DNA of 64,000 nucleotides from Panicum virgatum (lineage: Eukaryota; Streptophyta; Magnoliopsida; Poales; Poaceae), in NCBI RefSeq assembly GCF_016808335.1, contig NC_053139.1, positions 17,440,782-17,504,781 of the forward strand, given 5' to 3'. Positions 11,356 to 23,599 of this stretch are shown here, in pieces. Below the pieces are notes generated by a model. The model had not been told where the DNA came from and did no database searches. It saw only the letters and a program-made list of their open reading frames with translations. Made by a program: the position numbers and the translations under genes. Each line of letters begins with the position of its first letter. Position 1 is the first letter of the stretch.

Positions 11356-13540
11356 ATTTAATGATAGTAATTAATTGATGATTGACTATAGTGATGCTAC
11401 AGTAATCATCCTCAAATCACGTGATCAAAGTTCTCATTAAATTCGTAAGGATTCCTAATGCAAGAGTTCTGTAGTTGGTCTTATAATCTGTTTTTATTTA
11501 ATATCTCAAATTAGTAGTCAAAGTATTTTATAGAAACTTGAGTAACGATACCTAGTACGCATCGAGGGAGGGAAATATAGTCACAGGAACGGTCAATGAA
11601 CAGTACACAAAGGCGGGCCCCAGCAGTTCGGAGGCAACGGAGCCAATCGGGGAGTAGAGCCCGCTAGGCATGTGCCGGTTGGTAGGGTCCCGGACATGGG
11701 CCCCGCGGGGCCGCAAAACGACGGGAAGCTGGGTGCGTCACGTGTGTTGAGATCCCTAGCTAGATCTGGAATTTGATGTGTTGTCCATCTATCCTTTGAG
11801 TTTTTTCATTTCCGCCCCTTTCTTCAACGACCCTTTTCCCATTTGGATTTAGGCCGTAGTGGAGTACTATACAAGCAGGTATAACACTCGTTGATACCAA
11901 TGGTGAATAAGTCAAATTCATTTTTGTCTAAAATTTGAAGTTATTGTCAACCGAACCGTCACTTTATTCGGCTGGTTGTGGCTGGTGGCTGGTGCTGATT
12001 TATTGTAAGAGAAAAGTACTGATGACTGGCTATAGTTAGTGACTAGTGCTGATTTAGTGTGAGAGAAAAATATTACTGGTTAGTTGGCTAACAAGCCAGA
12101 CGAATAGAGTGACTTGGGGAGACCTTTTTAGTACAGTGACTTGGGGAGACTTATCATGATATCTCCCCGACTCCCCAAGTCAAAAAAAAAAGAAAATCCT
12201 TAGAATAAACGCCTTTTTTACATTTCCGTGAAACGACATGAACCACCGTCCATATCCCGCGCACTGTACGTATGTGTGAATCGACTGAGCCACGTTCGAC
12301 GCTTATTACTTTCCCTACGCCGATCTTTTCGTCAACAAAATTAAAAGTGGGCACGCACATATGTGATATGTCGCCATGTCGGGTACGCATTGGTCGTCGG
12401 CGCGAGATGGAGCATCCCCCAGGCCCCAGAAGTCGTTTACTAAAATCATGGGCTAATTGTCTTCAAATTAAGATACTTACCACCATAATGCACGCGAGCT
12501 GTGCTTGCTTAAAGCGATGGCTCGAGAGGAGCCAAGCGGTGTCCACGTCCGCAATGATGGCCATCTTATTGCTCCCGGGAAGGGACCCGGTCCTCCCGTA
12601 CAGGGCAAGACACCATGATCCATCTCCATGACAGGTCAGCATGAAAAAGATCAAAGGGGGGGAAAAGAGAGCTTGACAGGTCCGAGTGCTTCTTATCTGC
12701 TCACGCCACCAGGGTAAGGGTAAGGTGGGTTGAGCTGAGTTTTTGATGCCTCAGTTTCCCTGTGGACGGATAAGCACCGCATATATGGTGCTAGAATTGC
12801 ACGCCAAATACAACTATTCTTCTTCTTATATGCCTGAATTATTACCGTCGCAAATACACTGATGGAGTATTAGAGAAGATTGACCCACCCGTATGATCGG
12901 TAACTATCGAATGCGCGCGGTGATATGTCCGAATCGATTTCATCGTCTTACATCGCAAAAAAAAACTTGAAATGGTTAATATAATTTCATGAACTCATGA
13001 TACACCAAACTAATTACACTCGAAATATTACCATCACAATTTGCAAGCTAGATTTACTAGGGAAGACGTACAAGCTCACATGCTGGATGATCGAATGCAT
13101 GCGCCAAAACTTGCGACATGTATGTCAAGATCATATTCTCATGTGGCTACCCAATAAATTAGCTCCTTAATTTTGCCCAAAGAAGTGGCTGAAGAAATCT
13201 GCATTATTGCGCTACTCCTTGAATTAGCCAAAAAGTACACACAAGGGTTTGTTAATAAATACTGTTCACACGATAATAAGCCGATAAGCAAGGCTTACGT
13301 ACAACTAATCCCCATCATCATTCACAGAAAAAGACCCCTACTAGCCCTCTTCTAAAATTATGAGATCAGCTGCCTCTCTGTAAAAAAAGGTAATCATACA
13401 AAAATTAAGTTTCGGTCCTTAAATATAAAAAAAGTTTCCGTCGGCTTAATAAACTACGGTACCACAGCCAACCAATCATACGTCCGAGAAGCTGGACTTT
13501 GGACGGAATATCCGGCTTCCATCCAGCTTCCAGCAGCCTA
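11356..13540. other. Intergenic DNA with MITE remnants, no gene seen
   Basis: No ORF here looks coding. 11370-11560 resembles the interior of a common grass MITE (GATGCTACAGTAATCATCCTC). 11970-12100 holds GGCTGGTGCTGATTTATTGT-type sequence in two diverged copies, another common grass MITE motif. 12108-12182 is a direct and inverted repeat. The remainder is unremarkable AT-rich spacer. Confidence 0.5.
12108..12182. repeat. Short direct repeat plus inverted copy (hairpin)
   Basis: AGTGACTTGGGGAGAC occurs at 12108-12123 and 12135-12150. An inverted partner, GACTCCCCAAGTCA, lies at about 12169-12182. Either direct copy could pair with it into a stem of about 13 bp. Confidence 0.6.
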
Positions 13541-14496
13541 TTCATAGGATGAGTCGGTCAGGAAAGGCAGCCGTTGGCGCGCTAGGCGGGGGTGTATATT
13601 TGCGGCGCATGAGGCTGGCGGCGATTCCATCGCACAAGCTGCCCCACTGCTGCTCCCTTGCCTTCCACCGCCATCTCTGGCTCCGGCGCTGCCACCGGCA
13701 CCGCCGCCACCGCCCTCCACCACCTCCGCTGCTAACCAAGCACGCCGCCGCGCCGCCCGTCCATCGCCGCTGCCTTCTCCTCGCCCCCGCCGCCGGCCAC
13801 CGCCCACTGGATGCCCGGCCCCGCCCGACCGCCGGGGCTCTCGTGCCGCCTCGTCTTCCGCCGGCCAACCCGCCACCTCTGCTGGGCCGCCGCCGCCACC
13901 CCCTCCTCTAGGACCGCCGGCCATGGAAGCACCGACAATCTGGAACTCTAAAGTTCCGCCGCCTCGATCCCCACCACGACTGCCGGCGACCTCGCCGGTG
14001 GCCGTTCCGCCCACCTACCACCCCTCATCGACCACCCCCTCCCCCTCCACTCTTCCCCAAGCTCGCCGGCTGCTGCCCCCCCCCCCCCCCCTGGCCGGAG
14101 GTAGGAGATGAGCACGGCGGGCGCCGCGCGCATGTTCTGCGATGCGTGGCTAGGAAATTGCGCGCGCTGAATAGACTTTGCGCGCTAGGCGGCACGCCCA
14201 AACGGGGCATGATATGACATGTCACCGTTCGCCGGGGACGCGCGGGCCCACTGGCCAGAGAGGCAGGCAGCCCAGGTGTACGCCGCGGTACCAGGGGGAC
14301 AAGTCAAATGGCAGCCGGGGGGACAGCCGCAGCGCCGCTGCACGAGCTGCCCAGGCCCACCCGGCCCGAGCCGAGCCGAGATCAGTGGCTTACACGCGGT
14401 CCCCACCTGTCGCAGGGCCACCTGCCAGCGGCAGCGGCAGGTACGAGGGGCGGTGGCGGTGGCGGAGGCCGCCCGTGCCAGAACCGAGGGAGCTGC
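13541..14496. other. GC-rich low-complexity region upstream of the CONSTANS-like gene
   Basis: Overlapping open frames on both strands are rich in Gly/Arg or Pro/Ser/Arg and show no domain. They arise from CCGCCG-type composition and a poly-C run at about 14078-14090. I treat this as distal promoter or a CpG-rich island-like segment rather than a gene. A small captured exon cannot be excluded. Confidence 0.4.
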
Positions 14497-14505
14497 ACAC
14501 GTGGC
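14497..14505 (+). promoter_or_regulatory. Candidate G-box (ACACGTGGC)
   Basis: ACACGTGGC contains the CACGTG core with ABRE-like flanks. It lies roughly 200 bp before the likely transcription start of the CONSTANS-like gene, so bZIP or bHLH (light or clock) input is plausible. One short match in GC-rich DNA is weak evidence. Confidence 0.3.
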
Positions 14506-14639
14506 GGGGGCCCGGGCTCCCCTCCTCCTCTTATCCTCTCTGGCGGGCGGAAATGACGCCGCTGCCCTCCAAAAAGCGCACAAAAGCGAGTCGCGGCGGG
14601 GCCCGCCACCTCATCCCCTCGCTCGCGCTCGCTCTACGC

Positions 14640-16498
14640 TACCACTGTGCTGGCTTCCTCTTTCTCCCCCAACCTCTGGCTTCCCCGCTCTCTCTTGCCG
14701 CTGCCTCTGCCTCTGCCCGCATCTCCTTTCCCTTCTCTCTCTAGAAAAGGTGTTTTTAACTAGGGTTCTGACCCCTTTCTAGAAGCTCCTGGGGTTCTGT
14801 GGCAGAGCTGACCAGCGAGGAGGTCGGGGGGCGCCCGCTCCGGCGGATCTGAGGACCGGCCGCCGTTGGTCTGCCTCCGGTGAGTGGTTCTTCCTCTCCC
14901 TTGCCGCGGGGTTTCGGATGTGGGATCGAGCTTATGGCCCACAGGTTCGAGGATTTCCTTTCCTTTTTGCCTTTCGGTGTTTCCTATGTGCCTGGCTTGG
15001 ATTTTGGGTGTGATTTAGCTTGGTGCGGATTTAAGAGCCTTGGAAATGGCTGTTCTGCAATATTTTTTAATCGCCTGGGCTATGTTTTGTTCGGGATATT
15101 CCTCAAATCACCCAAATGGCTGCTTTCCCTTTTTTATCTGGGAAAGATCTTCTTTTTTCTTGGGCAACTGTGAAATTGTTTCTGTTTAATACGCGTCAAC
15201 ACTGTGTATTTGTTTGAGGTCGGTACATAAGTGCGGTAAGAAAACTGTTTTTTTTTGGGTTTTGTCTTGATCTAAATGATCATCATATTGCTACTTGCTT
15301 TTGCTTCTAGTTTCAGCCTTCAAAGCGAGATCATTTTTGCATCCTATTTTTTTTAAAAAAAAGGTTGTTTTTTCTTGCTTATATGAATCGTCAAAATCTA
15401 CATTTTTTTATTTATATCAGAGCCTTGTGTCTTAGGTACAAAGATGTTAGGTTACTTATACTTAAAAATGTTCATACTTAAGTCTTTTTGCTATGATCCG
15501 TATGAGCACAGTTCCTGAAAAAAATTGTTTCCATTTCTTCGAAACTCAGTTTTCCACTAAAGTCACTTTTATTTCTTGGTTTGCACACATAAGACATTCT
15601 TTCGGGTCTGGAGCCTTCTATGCAACTCTTCGGTTATTTTGCTGGTGAAAAAGTAACCCTCTGCCTTTTCAGAATAGTTTGAGTTAAATAAAATTATCAG
15701 TGAGCGGTGCTTTTTTTTTTTATTTCATTGGCCCAATCATTCCTGTGTCATATGTTTCGTCCCCAGCATTGTGTTGCGCATGCTGTCCTTTGGTTGCTTG
15801 GAAAAGTGGGGATATTATAGAATAGGATTTTCTAATGAAAACAATGTCAGGGTTGATTATAAATTGTGTTTTGTGATGGTTGCCTTTCACTTTTTTTTTC
15901 GTATTATCTCTTCTAGGAATCGCAGTACCTAGTGACCTCGTGGAGTATATACTTGTGTTCTTGCAAGCAGTGAGTGGGGGGGGGGCTCGAATTATAATAT
16001 ATGCTGAGAAGTGAGAACACAAGATTCCAAGACTAGTTGCCTGTACTTTTGTAGTGGGACTTACAGTTCTTTATGCCTTGGTCGGCAAATTGGGGCGGAG
16101 TCTACAGATTTATGAGTTCATTGATACCTAGAATTGTCCCAATGCAGATGTCGGCTATATGTACTAATTAGGAAGTAAATCTATATTATCCATGATTTTA
16201 TATTGCTGGCAGCTGATGTAAGATGTTGATGGTGGAAAATGTTTTGAACCTTTGGATTAAGTTGAAAAAAATATCTTTAACTGCTGTGTGGGTGGGTACC
16301 ACGGTCATAATTGCTGCCAGTAGAAAATTTCTGTCATCACGTCAGTGTCATACTATCAAATACAGTTACACCCAAACCATGTATGTATAGTTCATAGAAT
16401 AGAAGTGCTTACAATAATATTCCTGTTCCTGTCGGAAAAAAGAGTCAGAATAATTATTGATTTATTCTTTTTAATTGGTTCTTACAACGCTGCAACAG
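14640..16498 (+). other. 5'UTR exon and leader intron of the CONSTANS-like gene
   Basis: A pyrimidine-rich tract (14640-14745, CTCTCTCTAG) of the kind found at plant transcription starts leads into a non-coding exon ending at 14879. A consensus donor, CCG|GTGAG, follows at 14880. The matching acceptor is most likely TGCAACAG at 16491-16498, behind a T-rich stretch, giving a leader intron of about 1.6 kb. An alternative acceptor is at 16573-16574. The intron is AT-rich and holds no ORF. Confidence 0.6.
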
Positions 16499-16576
16499 GT
16501 TCCTTGAAAACTTGGTTGGTTGGGAAACACTGTGAATACTAGTTTGTTGAAGCTGGCTTGAAGTTTGCTGATAGGA

Positions 16577-19500
16577 ATGATGGGCGCTCTCTGCGATTTC
16601 TGTGGGGAGCAGAGGTCCATGGTTTACTGCCGATCAGATGCAGCATCCTTGTGTTTATCATGCGACCGTAATGTGCATTCAGCTAATGCTCTTTCTCGGC
16701 GCCATACAAGGTCCCTTTTATGTGATCGGTGTGCTTCACAGCCTGCTACAGTCCGCTGTCTAGTGGAGAATGCCTCGCTTTGCCAAAATTGTGATTGGAA
16801 TGGCCACGCTACAGGATCCTCAGCTGCTGGACACAAAAGGCAGACTATAAATTGCTACTCAGGGTGTCCATCATCTGCAGAACTTTCTAGAATCTGGTCC
16901 TTCGTTTCAGATATTCCTAATGTGGCACCTGAGCCCAACTGTGAGCAAGGGATAAGCATGATGAGCATCAGCGACAGTGGTGTCAGTAATCAAGACAATG
17001 CTGCAGGGGACAATAATTTGTTTGATATAGTTAGTGCAACACTTATGAGTGATCTTGATACTTGTGACAAGCCTTTTGTAGGCTCCTCTTTAGGAGCTGG
17101 AGTGAACCTGCTTCCACTTGCTCCTGATCAGACAGCTGGAACCGAGGATTCAACAACAATTAAGGTGCTTTAAGGCTATTCACATATCCCTGATACCTCA
17201 TACATAGAATTAATTTTTCACAACTGCTGCTGCATATTCCACTTCCATGTGCTAGATGACTTCCTTCCTATAATTGATGATTATCATTTCACATGTCATT
17301 TAATTTCTTTCTTTTGTATGATCTGTTTTCTGTCTGTATATTTCATTTTACTTAATAAATAATACAAGGTTCTAAAAAACGCTAGACGCTAGGCGAACGC
17401 TTGCCTATGGTTTAGAGTTTTTTGTGATTAAACGTAGATTGAACATGATTAAACGTGTGTTGTGATTAAACGACACTGTGATTAAACACAACGCTTGGCC
17501 ACCGTTCAGCATTTAATCAAGATTAAACGACGTTTAAAAACGTTTTTTAGAACACTGAAATAATAAGATAGAATAAAAATTATGAACACAAGAATTGCTA
17601 ATAAGCTTATGAATCTACTGTACCATGCATGAAAACACTGACGTTGCTGAGATAGTATAAATAATTGCATATGCCTGTCTCGCTGATATGAAAAACTGGG
17701 CGTAGTATCTATCTTTCGCTGTTTTCATTTTATGGCATCCACATCTGAATCTTTCTCAGATCTAATTTATGTTACCTAGCCACACCTTAGTAACTCTTGC
17801 ACTGGGCAATTCGTCTACTATCTATGAGCCTTTTGCTTTCTTTGGTTGTGAGGATTCCACAGATGCGGTACGGTGAAAAACATATTTGATCTTTTCATAT
17901 GTTATTTCTCTGTATGGCATGTGCAAAATTTGTACTCCCGCCCACCCCACATCCCCATTGCACTGTGCCTTTTCAAATATTAATCTGTTAATAATGTTTC
18001 AGGATTGTCTTGTACAGGTTCTCTATACGCCAGATAAAGATATGTTTAGCAAGGACAGCATATATGAAGATTTTTGTGTGGACGATGTTGACCTTGCTTT
18101 CGAAAATTATGAAGAATTATTTGGTACCTCACATATTCAAATGGAGCAACTCTTTGATGACGCTGGAATCGACAGTTACTTTGAAGTGAAGGAAGTGCCT
18201 GCTGGGGATTCCACTGAGGTTTGTAGTTTGTTGGTTTGCCAACCAACTGAGCCAATTTCATATTCCTCCCAAGGTTTTAAAAAACGCTAGACGCTAGGTG
18301 AACGCTAGCCTATGGTTTAGAGTTTTTTGTAATTAAATGTAGATTAAACGTCTTTTGTGATTAAACGACACTGTGATTAAACGCAACGCTAGGCCAAAGT
18401 TTAGAGTTTAATCAAGATTAAACGTAGTTTTAAAACGTTTTTTTAAAACAGGGCTCCCAAGTTGTGTCACTCATAAGATGTTTAATTTCATGTAACATTA
18501 TCAAAATTCAGTGGGAGGGCCTACCACAAAATTGATCCCAGTTATAAGTTTCCATGTGTGACTATAATCCTTATATGAGAAAAGCAACCAAGATACTAAA
18601 AAAGACTGGTAGATTGTTTGTCATTGACTTGACCTGTTTCTTTTCTGTTTTATCCATTAGTTGTAATTGACAAACTCTTCAGACTGGATACATGTTCTTA
18701 AGTGAATTAATAGTAAGCAAGGTTCAAAAAAAAATGTTATTAAACATCTTTGAATCAAGATTAAATGCTAAACGGAGACCAGAGACCTAATGTCTATGTT
18801 TAATCTTCCTAGGCGCTAGTGTTTTCTTGAACATTGGTCCTAAGTCAAACTCATCTAACTTTGACCAAGTTTGTAGAAAAATATATTAACATCTACAACA
18901 TCAAATGAATGTAGTATGTAAAGATATTTCATGATCTATCTAGTGAAACTAGTTTGATGTTGTAGATATTTATGTATTTTTCTGTAAACTTGGTCAAACC
19001 TAAAGAAGTTTGACTTAGGGCAAAGCTAGAAGTTTGACTTGGGACAAAGCTAAAATGACTTAAAATTTGGAACTGAGGGAGTAGGAGCAGTCTTCGCCTT
19101 CTTTCTGTTTGTCTTGGGTGTTGTTGAGCATGTGCCAAGTAATGTATTTGGTATTGTGTTCTAACCATAACTAATTGTAAATCACTAAATTGTAATCTAT
19201 AATCATTTAAATGCTTGTCAGTGGATCTGTAATCCATTTACTCTTATCCCATAGTTTTGTTTGGGCATAATTAGACATTTTGCTTTTGTATTTCATTATA
19301 TAATTATTATAGGGTTTGTGTCTCATGCTTTTCAGCAGCCCAAGCTGATGCAGCCTGCCAATAGTAATGCAGTATCTGCTGACTCTGGGATGTCGAACCC
19401 AGGAGTGAAAGGTGATTCTAGTGTTTGCATCCCTCCAAGGCAGGCTAGGTCCAGCCTGTCTCTTTCATTTTCTGGTTTTACTGGTGAGAGCAGTGCTGGA

Positions 19501-19908
19501 GATCACCAAGATTGTGTAGTATCATCACTGCTCCTTATGGGTGAGCCTCCTTGGCAGCCTCCTGGCCCTGAGGGCTCAATTGCTGGAGGTAGCAGAGACA
19601 GTGCTCTTACACGATATAAGGAGAAGAAGAAGAGAAGAAAGTAAGTTCATCTCTTATATAAATCTGTGTGTGCTTTTGTAACAATGTACTGATTTCTACC
19701 ATACAACAGCCCCTCGAAGAAATTTTATGATAATAATAATTCAAACACTATGTAAGTGGTTGTTGTTCATTCTGATAGGTTTGACAAGAAGATCAGGTAT
19801 GCTTCTCGCAAGGCTAGGGCTGATGTGAGAAAGAGGGTGAAGGGACGGTTTGTTAAGGCTGGTGAAGCATATGACTATGATCCTCTCAGCCAAACAAGGA
19901 GTTACTGA
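16577..19908 (+). CDS. COL9: CONSTANS-like B-box/CCT transcriptional regulator, 412 aa (COL9/COL10 type)
   Basis: Four coding exons join in frame: 16577-17164, 18003-18218, 19336-19640 and 19779-19908 (TGA). B-box 1 (about residues 6-43) opens [21 protein letters not shown]-box 2 (about 49-87) has CDRC, then CQNCDWNGH. Cys and His ligands are intact in both. The middle is acidic ([14 protein letters not shown]). The CCT domain (about 361-403) carries the basic [20 protein letters not shown] core, which in this family gives nuclear import and NF-Y/DNA contact. CONSTANS-like proteins regulate flowering and light responses; two B-boxes with this first motif fit the COL9-COL12 group. Assignment to COL9 itself is family-level only. 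Two ATGs in tandem (16577, 16580) could each start; relatives begin MG, which favours the second. Both long introns hold MITEs. Confidence 0.92.
17365..17557. mobile_element. hAT-type MITE, copy 1 in a COL intron
   Basis: The ends GTTCTAAAAAACG and CGTTTTTTAGAAC are perfect inverted repeats, with outer CA...TG. A perfect 8-bp duplication, AAATAATA, flanks the element at 17357-17364 and 17558-17565. The interior repeats the word GATTAAACG about five times. It lies in the intron between coding exons 1 and 2. Confidence 0.88.
18270..18453. mobile_element. Same MITE family, copy 2 in the next COL intron
   Basis: It is co-linear with copy 1 over its length (AACGCTAGACGCTAGG, GTTTAGAGTTTTTTG, GATTAAACGACACTGTGATT), with scattered differences. 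It begins about 50 bp after the donor of coding exon 2. The right end has diverged and no clean target duplication is visible. Confidence 0.8.
18718..18836. mobile_element. Same MITE family, degenerate copy 3
   Basis: The ends GGTTCAAAAAA and TCTTGAACATTG are related to the other two copies. The interior has ATCAAGATTAAATGC and GTTTAATCTTCCTAGGCGCTAG. The length is reduced to about 119 bp. Flanks ATAGTAAG and GTCCTAAG agree at 5 of 8 positions. Confidence 0.55.
18838..19086. mobile_element. Stowaway-like MITE, left end lost
   Basis: An imperfect inverted repeat pairs CCTAAGTCAAACTCATCTAA (left) with the complement of TTAGGTTTGACCAAG... (about 18990-19018). The right end finishes GGAACTGAGGGAGTA, the usual Stowaway terminus. 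The matching CTCCCTC end is missing on the left, where degenerate MITE copy 3 abuts. Confidence 0.6.
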
Positions 19909-20430
19909 AGCATGTGACCTTTCTCTGGTGTTAGGTTAGCAAAAACTTAAACCAAGGCTCAATGCAGCTGGCACAAAAGCACGGACTCTCCAAGCAATTG
20001 GGCAAGATAAGTTGCCTTGAACAGAAAGAAAAAAAAAGGTGAAAGCAATGAGCGAGAAAAAAAGAAAAATATTTGGATGTTTCAGAAGGTTTTTGGATGC
20101 AGTTCCTCCTTTTTCCTCCTGTACAGTGGATGGAATTTGCATCTCCCGTTGCCTTATGGGGGAGCGATTTGAGTCACTCTTCACCTTTTGCGCCTGAATA
20201 TGACTAAACATACTCTTGTTGCATTTTGATCTCCATTTGCTGACTGTGGTGTTGGTCCACGGAACCTTTCTGCGGTGTTCTTCCAGATTAGAAAGATGGC
20301 TGTAGATCTGACCTGTGGAATTTCCTGCTGTATTTTGTTAATTATTGTGTAAACTTCGCTGGTATCTGGAGCGTTTCTGCTATTGTGAACGTGTAAATAC
20401 CAGGTGGGAGACATACTGGTGGTCAGTTTG
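19909..20430 (+). other. 3'UTR and downstream flank of the CONSTANS-like gene
   Basis: About 500 bp after the TGA without an ORF. It contains A-rich runs (20028-20070) and TTTGTTAATTATTGTGTAAAC near 20330-20355. No unambiguous polyadenylation signal stands out. Confidence 0.4.
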
Positions 20431-20910
20431 ATATTTTTTAGGCTGGTGATGGAATCCAGAACTATGTTGCGGTGGTTTTGCGGGCACACAAGGAGGGATA
20501 GAGGCCGGAATGAAGTTATTCGGGATAGGATCGGGGTGGCATCAATTGAGGAAAAATTTATCCAGCATCGGCTGAGATGGTTTGGACATGTCCAACGAAG
20601 CCCTCCTGAGGCGTCGGTGTGTAATGGGGTTCTTGAGCGGGTTGATAATGTAAAAAGGGGTAGAGGTAGGCCTAAACTGACGTGGGTTCTTGAGCGGGTT
20701 GATAATGTAAAAAGGGGTAGAGGTAGGCCTAAACTGACGTGGGATGAGTCGGTTAAGAGACCTTAAGAATTGGAATATCTCTAAAGAGATAGTTTTGGAT
20801 AGGAGCGCTTGGAGACTAGCTATCAATATGCCTGAACTTTGAACTTATTTCTTTCGGGTTTCATTTCTAGCCTACTCCAACTTACTTGGGAAAAAAGACT
20901 ATGATGGAAC
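20430..20910 (+). mobile_element. 5'-truncated LINE fragment (3' end of the reverse-transcriptase ORF)
   Basis: The frame reads QHRLRWFGHVQRSPPEA, then GRGRPKLTW and, after a frameshift near 20765, WNISKEIVLDRSAWRLAI. This is typical of the C-terminal end of plant LINE-type reverse transcriptases. The non-coding tail (TTTCTAGCCTACTCCAACTT) also occurs inverted in the 28.5-28.7 kb fragment. A perfect 57-bp tandem duplication lies inside. It sits just after the COL 3'UTR. Confidence 0.7.
20629..20742 (+). repeat. Perfect 57-bp tandem duplication inside the LINE frame
   Basis: 20629-20685 and 20686-20742 are identical. The unit is 19 codons (VLERVDNVKRGRGRPKLTW), so the reading frame is kept. 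Confidence 0.95.
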
Positions 20911-21182
20911 CCAGAACTCTGTAACTGGACACGGGACACCAACTTTCTGTGTTCACTCTGCCCAAGCCAACCTCTCAATGTTATTTTTTGTACTGAGCGA
21001 GTTTGTGCTCAAACCTCAAATACGTCCTTTTGTAACAAACCAGGATATTTTAGAGGTTAATTTTATTCATTTATGTTTTTTTGCCGAAACTGTTAGCAAG
21101 AAGGTTCGGCCGGCCCTTTGGGCCACGGGCACATAGCTGCGCGCCCAATTGGGGATACTATTTGAAGGGCTCCCCAAGTGGC

Positions 21183-21189
21183 TATATAA
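21183..21189 (+). promoter_or_regulatory. TATA box of the Copia left LTR
   Basis: GGCTATATAAGC lies 92 bp inside the LTR, a normal Copia spacing. Confidence 0.45.
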
Positions 21190-21924
21190 GCAGGGGTGGG
21201 AGTGCCATAGGGCACCATAATTCACACACCGCCCTCGCCTGCCCTCGCGCCCAAGCCCTAGGTCGCCCTTGTGGACCTAGCAGTCCGGAGCGCCGCTTCC
21301 TCTGCCGTACGTGTGGATACCTTGGAGGTACCGCATCTGCTACACAAGGACGAGCCGCGCGTGAGGAGGTTCTCGCAACTACACAGCCGACTTTCATCTG
21401 TATGACACCGACGCACTTCAGAAGTTTTGCACCCGCGCGTCTAGTGGTAATCTCGTGATCTATAACAGCAGTAGTTCCTAGTTATGGGTAGAATTTTTTT
21501 GTTTTTCGCTGCCCATATCACCCATCTGCTGCTAGCAGCGGTGGCTGCACCAACGGACTAGTACCAAGCACTGCCCAAGCACCTAGCCCACCATGTACAA
21601 CTTGTGGATCGGGTCCATCCAGATGGGCTCGATCCATGGCTCCTCATGGCGCCATAGCAGGCCCACTAGAGTCTGCCTCCGCCACAGGCATTGCTAGCCT
21701 AGCAAGCTCAGGCCCGGCAGGCCCACGTAAGGAAAATGGTGCTTAAGCCATTGTTTATAATTTTGGTGATTGAATACCAACATAACCATTGGGACTAATG
21801 TGTTTGTTAAGATATAGTTTGAAGGTGTCTATTAGGTCTCAAGGATGAAGAACAGAAGCCTAGCAAAGCAAAACACGAAGAAAAAACTCAAAAGAAGTGA
21901 TAGATTGGATGAACTCAACAGGAA

Positions 21925-22310
21925 TTGGACACCGGTTGAACCAACAACATGCAAATTGCAAGCATCGGTGCATTTGTAGTGCAAGTGAAGGCCAAGTCAA
22001 GAAGATGCTATTGCGACTGGTTGAACCGACGGCATGCAAATTGCAAGCATCAATGCATTGGGCACTGCAAGTGAAGGTCAAGTCAATAAGATGCTTTTGC
22101 GACCGGTTAAACCGGCAACATTCAAATTGCAAGCGTCGGTGCATCGGGCGGTGCAAGTGAAGGCCATGTGAAGAAGAGGCTACATGACCGGTTAAACTGG
22201 CACTCTACAACAGAAGGTGTTGGTGCATTGGTACTGGTGTTGTCTAGAGAGCATGTCGGGGTGTACGAGAAGAAGTCTTCAGGACCAGCTGAACCGACAT
22301 GCATCGGTTT
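21925..22310. repeat. Tandem array, units of about 110-120 bp with ACCGGTTAAACCGG
   Basis: About four diverged units each contain a GGTTGAACC or GGTTAAACC palindromic word, then GCAAATTGCAAGCATCGGTG and GCAAGTGAAGGCCAAGTCAA. This is the left arm of the nested element. Confidence 0.75.
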
Positions 22311-23599
22311 TAAGATGTCGGTGCAATGATGTCATCAAAAGAAAACATTTGAAGTTAAATGGCTAGTTCAGTATGTGTGTGACCAGTTGATCCGATGCCT
22401 GTGGCCTGGTTGGGGCTATAAATACCCCTCCTCCCGGCCATTTCAAAGCTGTTAGAACTTGGAGAAGCTATTGGCTTGTATTCCACACACATTTAAGTGC
22501 TCAAGCCACCGAAGTGCTCAAGATAAGATTAATGTAATTAACATAAGTCTTAGGGCTTGATTAGTGCTAATTTAGGCCGCTTAGTGCATTGCTTTAGGTG
22601 TTATCCTAGAGTTAGGCGAGGTTTGCACACCTCATTGCAATCGGTGCTTGCGCGCACCAAGAGTTGTAAATCCGGGGCTTGTAAGTCTTGTGAGACCCTC
22701 CAACTGCATTTGTGGAGAGGCCGCTAGTGCTTGTGAGAGGGAGGAGAGGCCCTCGGTGATTTGTCGAAGCTCTACCTAGTGAAGACGGTAGGGAGCATGT
22801 AAGGATCACCGGGGTGTCCGACCCTAGAGGGGTAGAGGGTGAATAGGGTCGCTAATCGCTTTTTAACCTAGGGCTCAAACTACTTGCATAAGATAAACCT
22901 AACACGTCCTACACATGCTAGTTATGACTAAGGTTTATCTATGCTACTCTCTACTTACCCCTAAAAGACTTGCAACCTAGCTAATCCTAATCAAATTAAC
23001 TAGGAAAGTAAAGGTATGCAAGGTAAAGTAAATGCGGAAACGTAATGCGGTAAGTGCAAGAGGGATGCAAACTCCCGAGTAGACACGGTCATGTAACGTG
23101 ATTCGGCATAAACGCCTACGTCCACGGGACACCGAGGCTCTTCCGATCACGTCTTGCACTACGCCACCAAGGCGGTGCCGGCTAGCAAAGGCAAGTGCCC
23201 ACAAGACACTAAGTCTCGTGCACCGCCACCGTCTCTCTCGGTCACCCGGCCGAAGTCCACTACGGAGCTTCTCCACCAAGGAGGGGGCCTCCTCCTCCCC
23301 CGCACAAAGTGTCGTTGCCACTCCACACCAAGACGGAGGGTCACACGACGAATCACAAGTTGCTTGCCGCAGCAAGGCTTCTCTCAAGGGAGCTCTCGCA
23401 AGAACTAATCCCTATTACAAGCACTAAGCACTCTCACAAGTGTGCTTAAGCCTATATGATGTACAATGAAGCTCTAGGATGGTTGGAGATGATCTTTTAC
23501 TCTTGTATGCTTGTATGGTCTCCAGCAACCTTAAATGAGTCGTGGGGTGGCATATATATAGCCCAACCCTCCAAACTAGCCGTTGGGAAAAAGGCTGAC

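Noticed and set aside
13538..14014. Long Gly/Arg-rich and Pro-rich ORFs on both strands
   Set aside because: GC-rich trinucleotide composition opens several frames at once; no domain, no splice structure and no start context.
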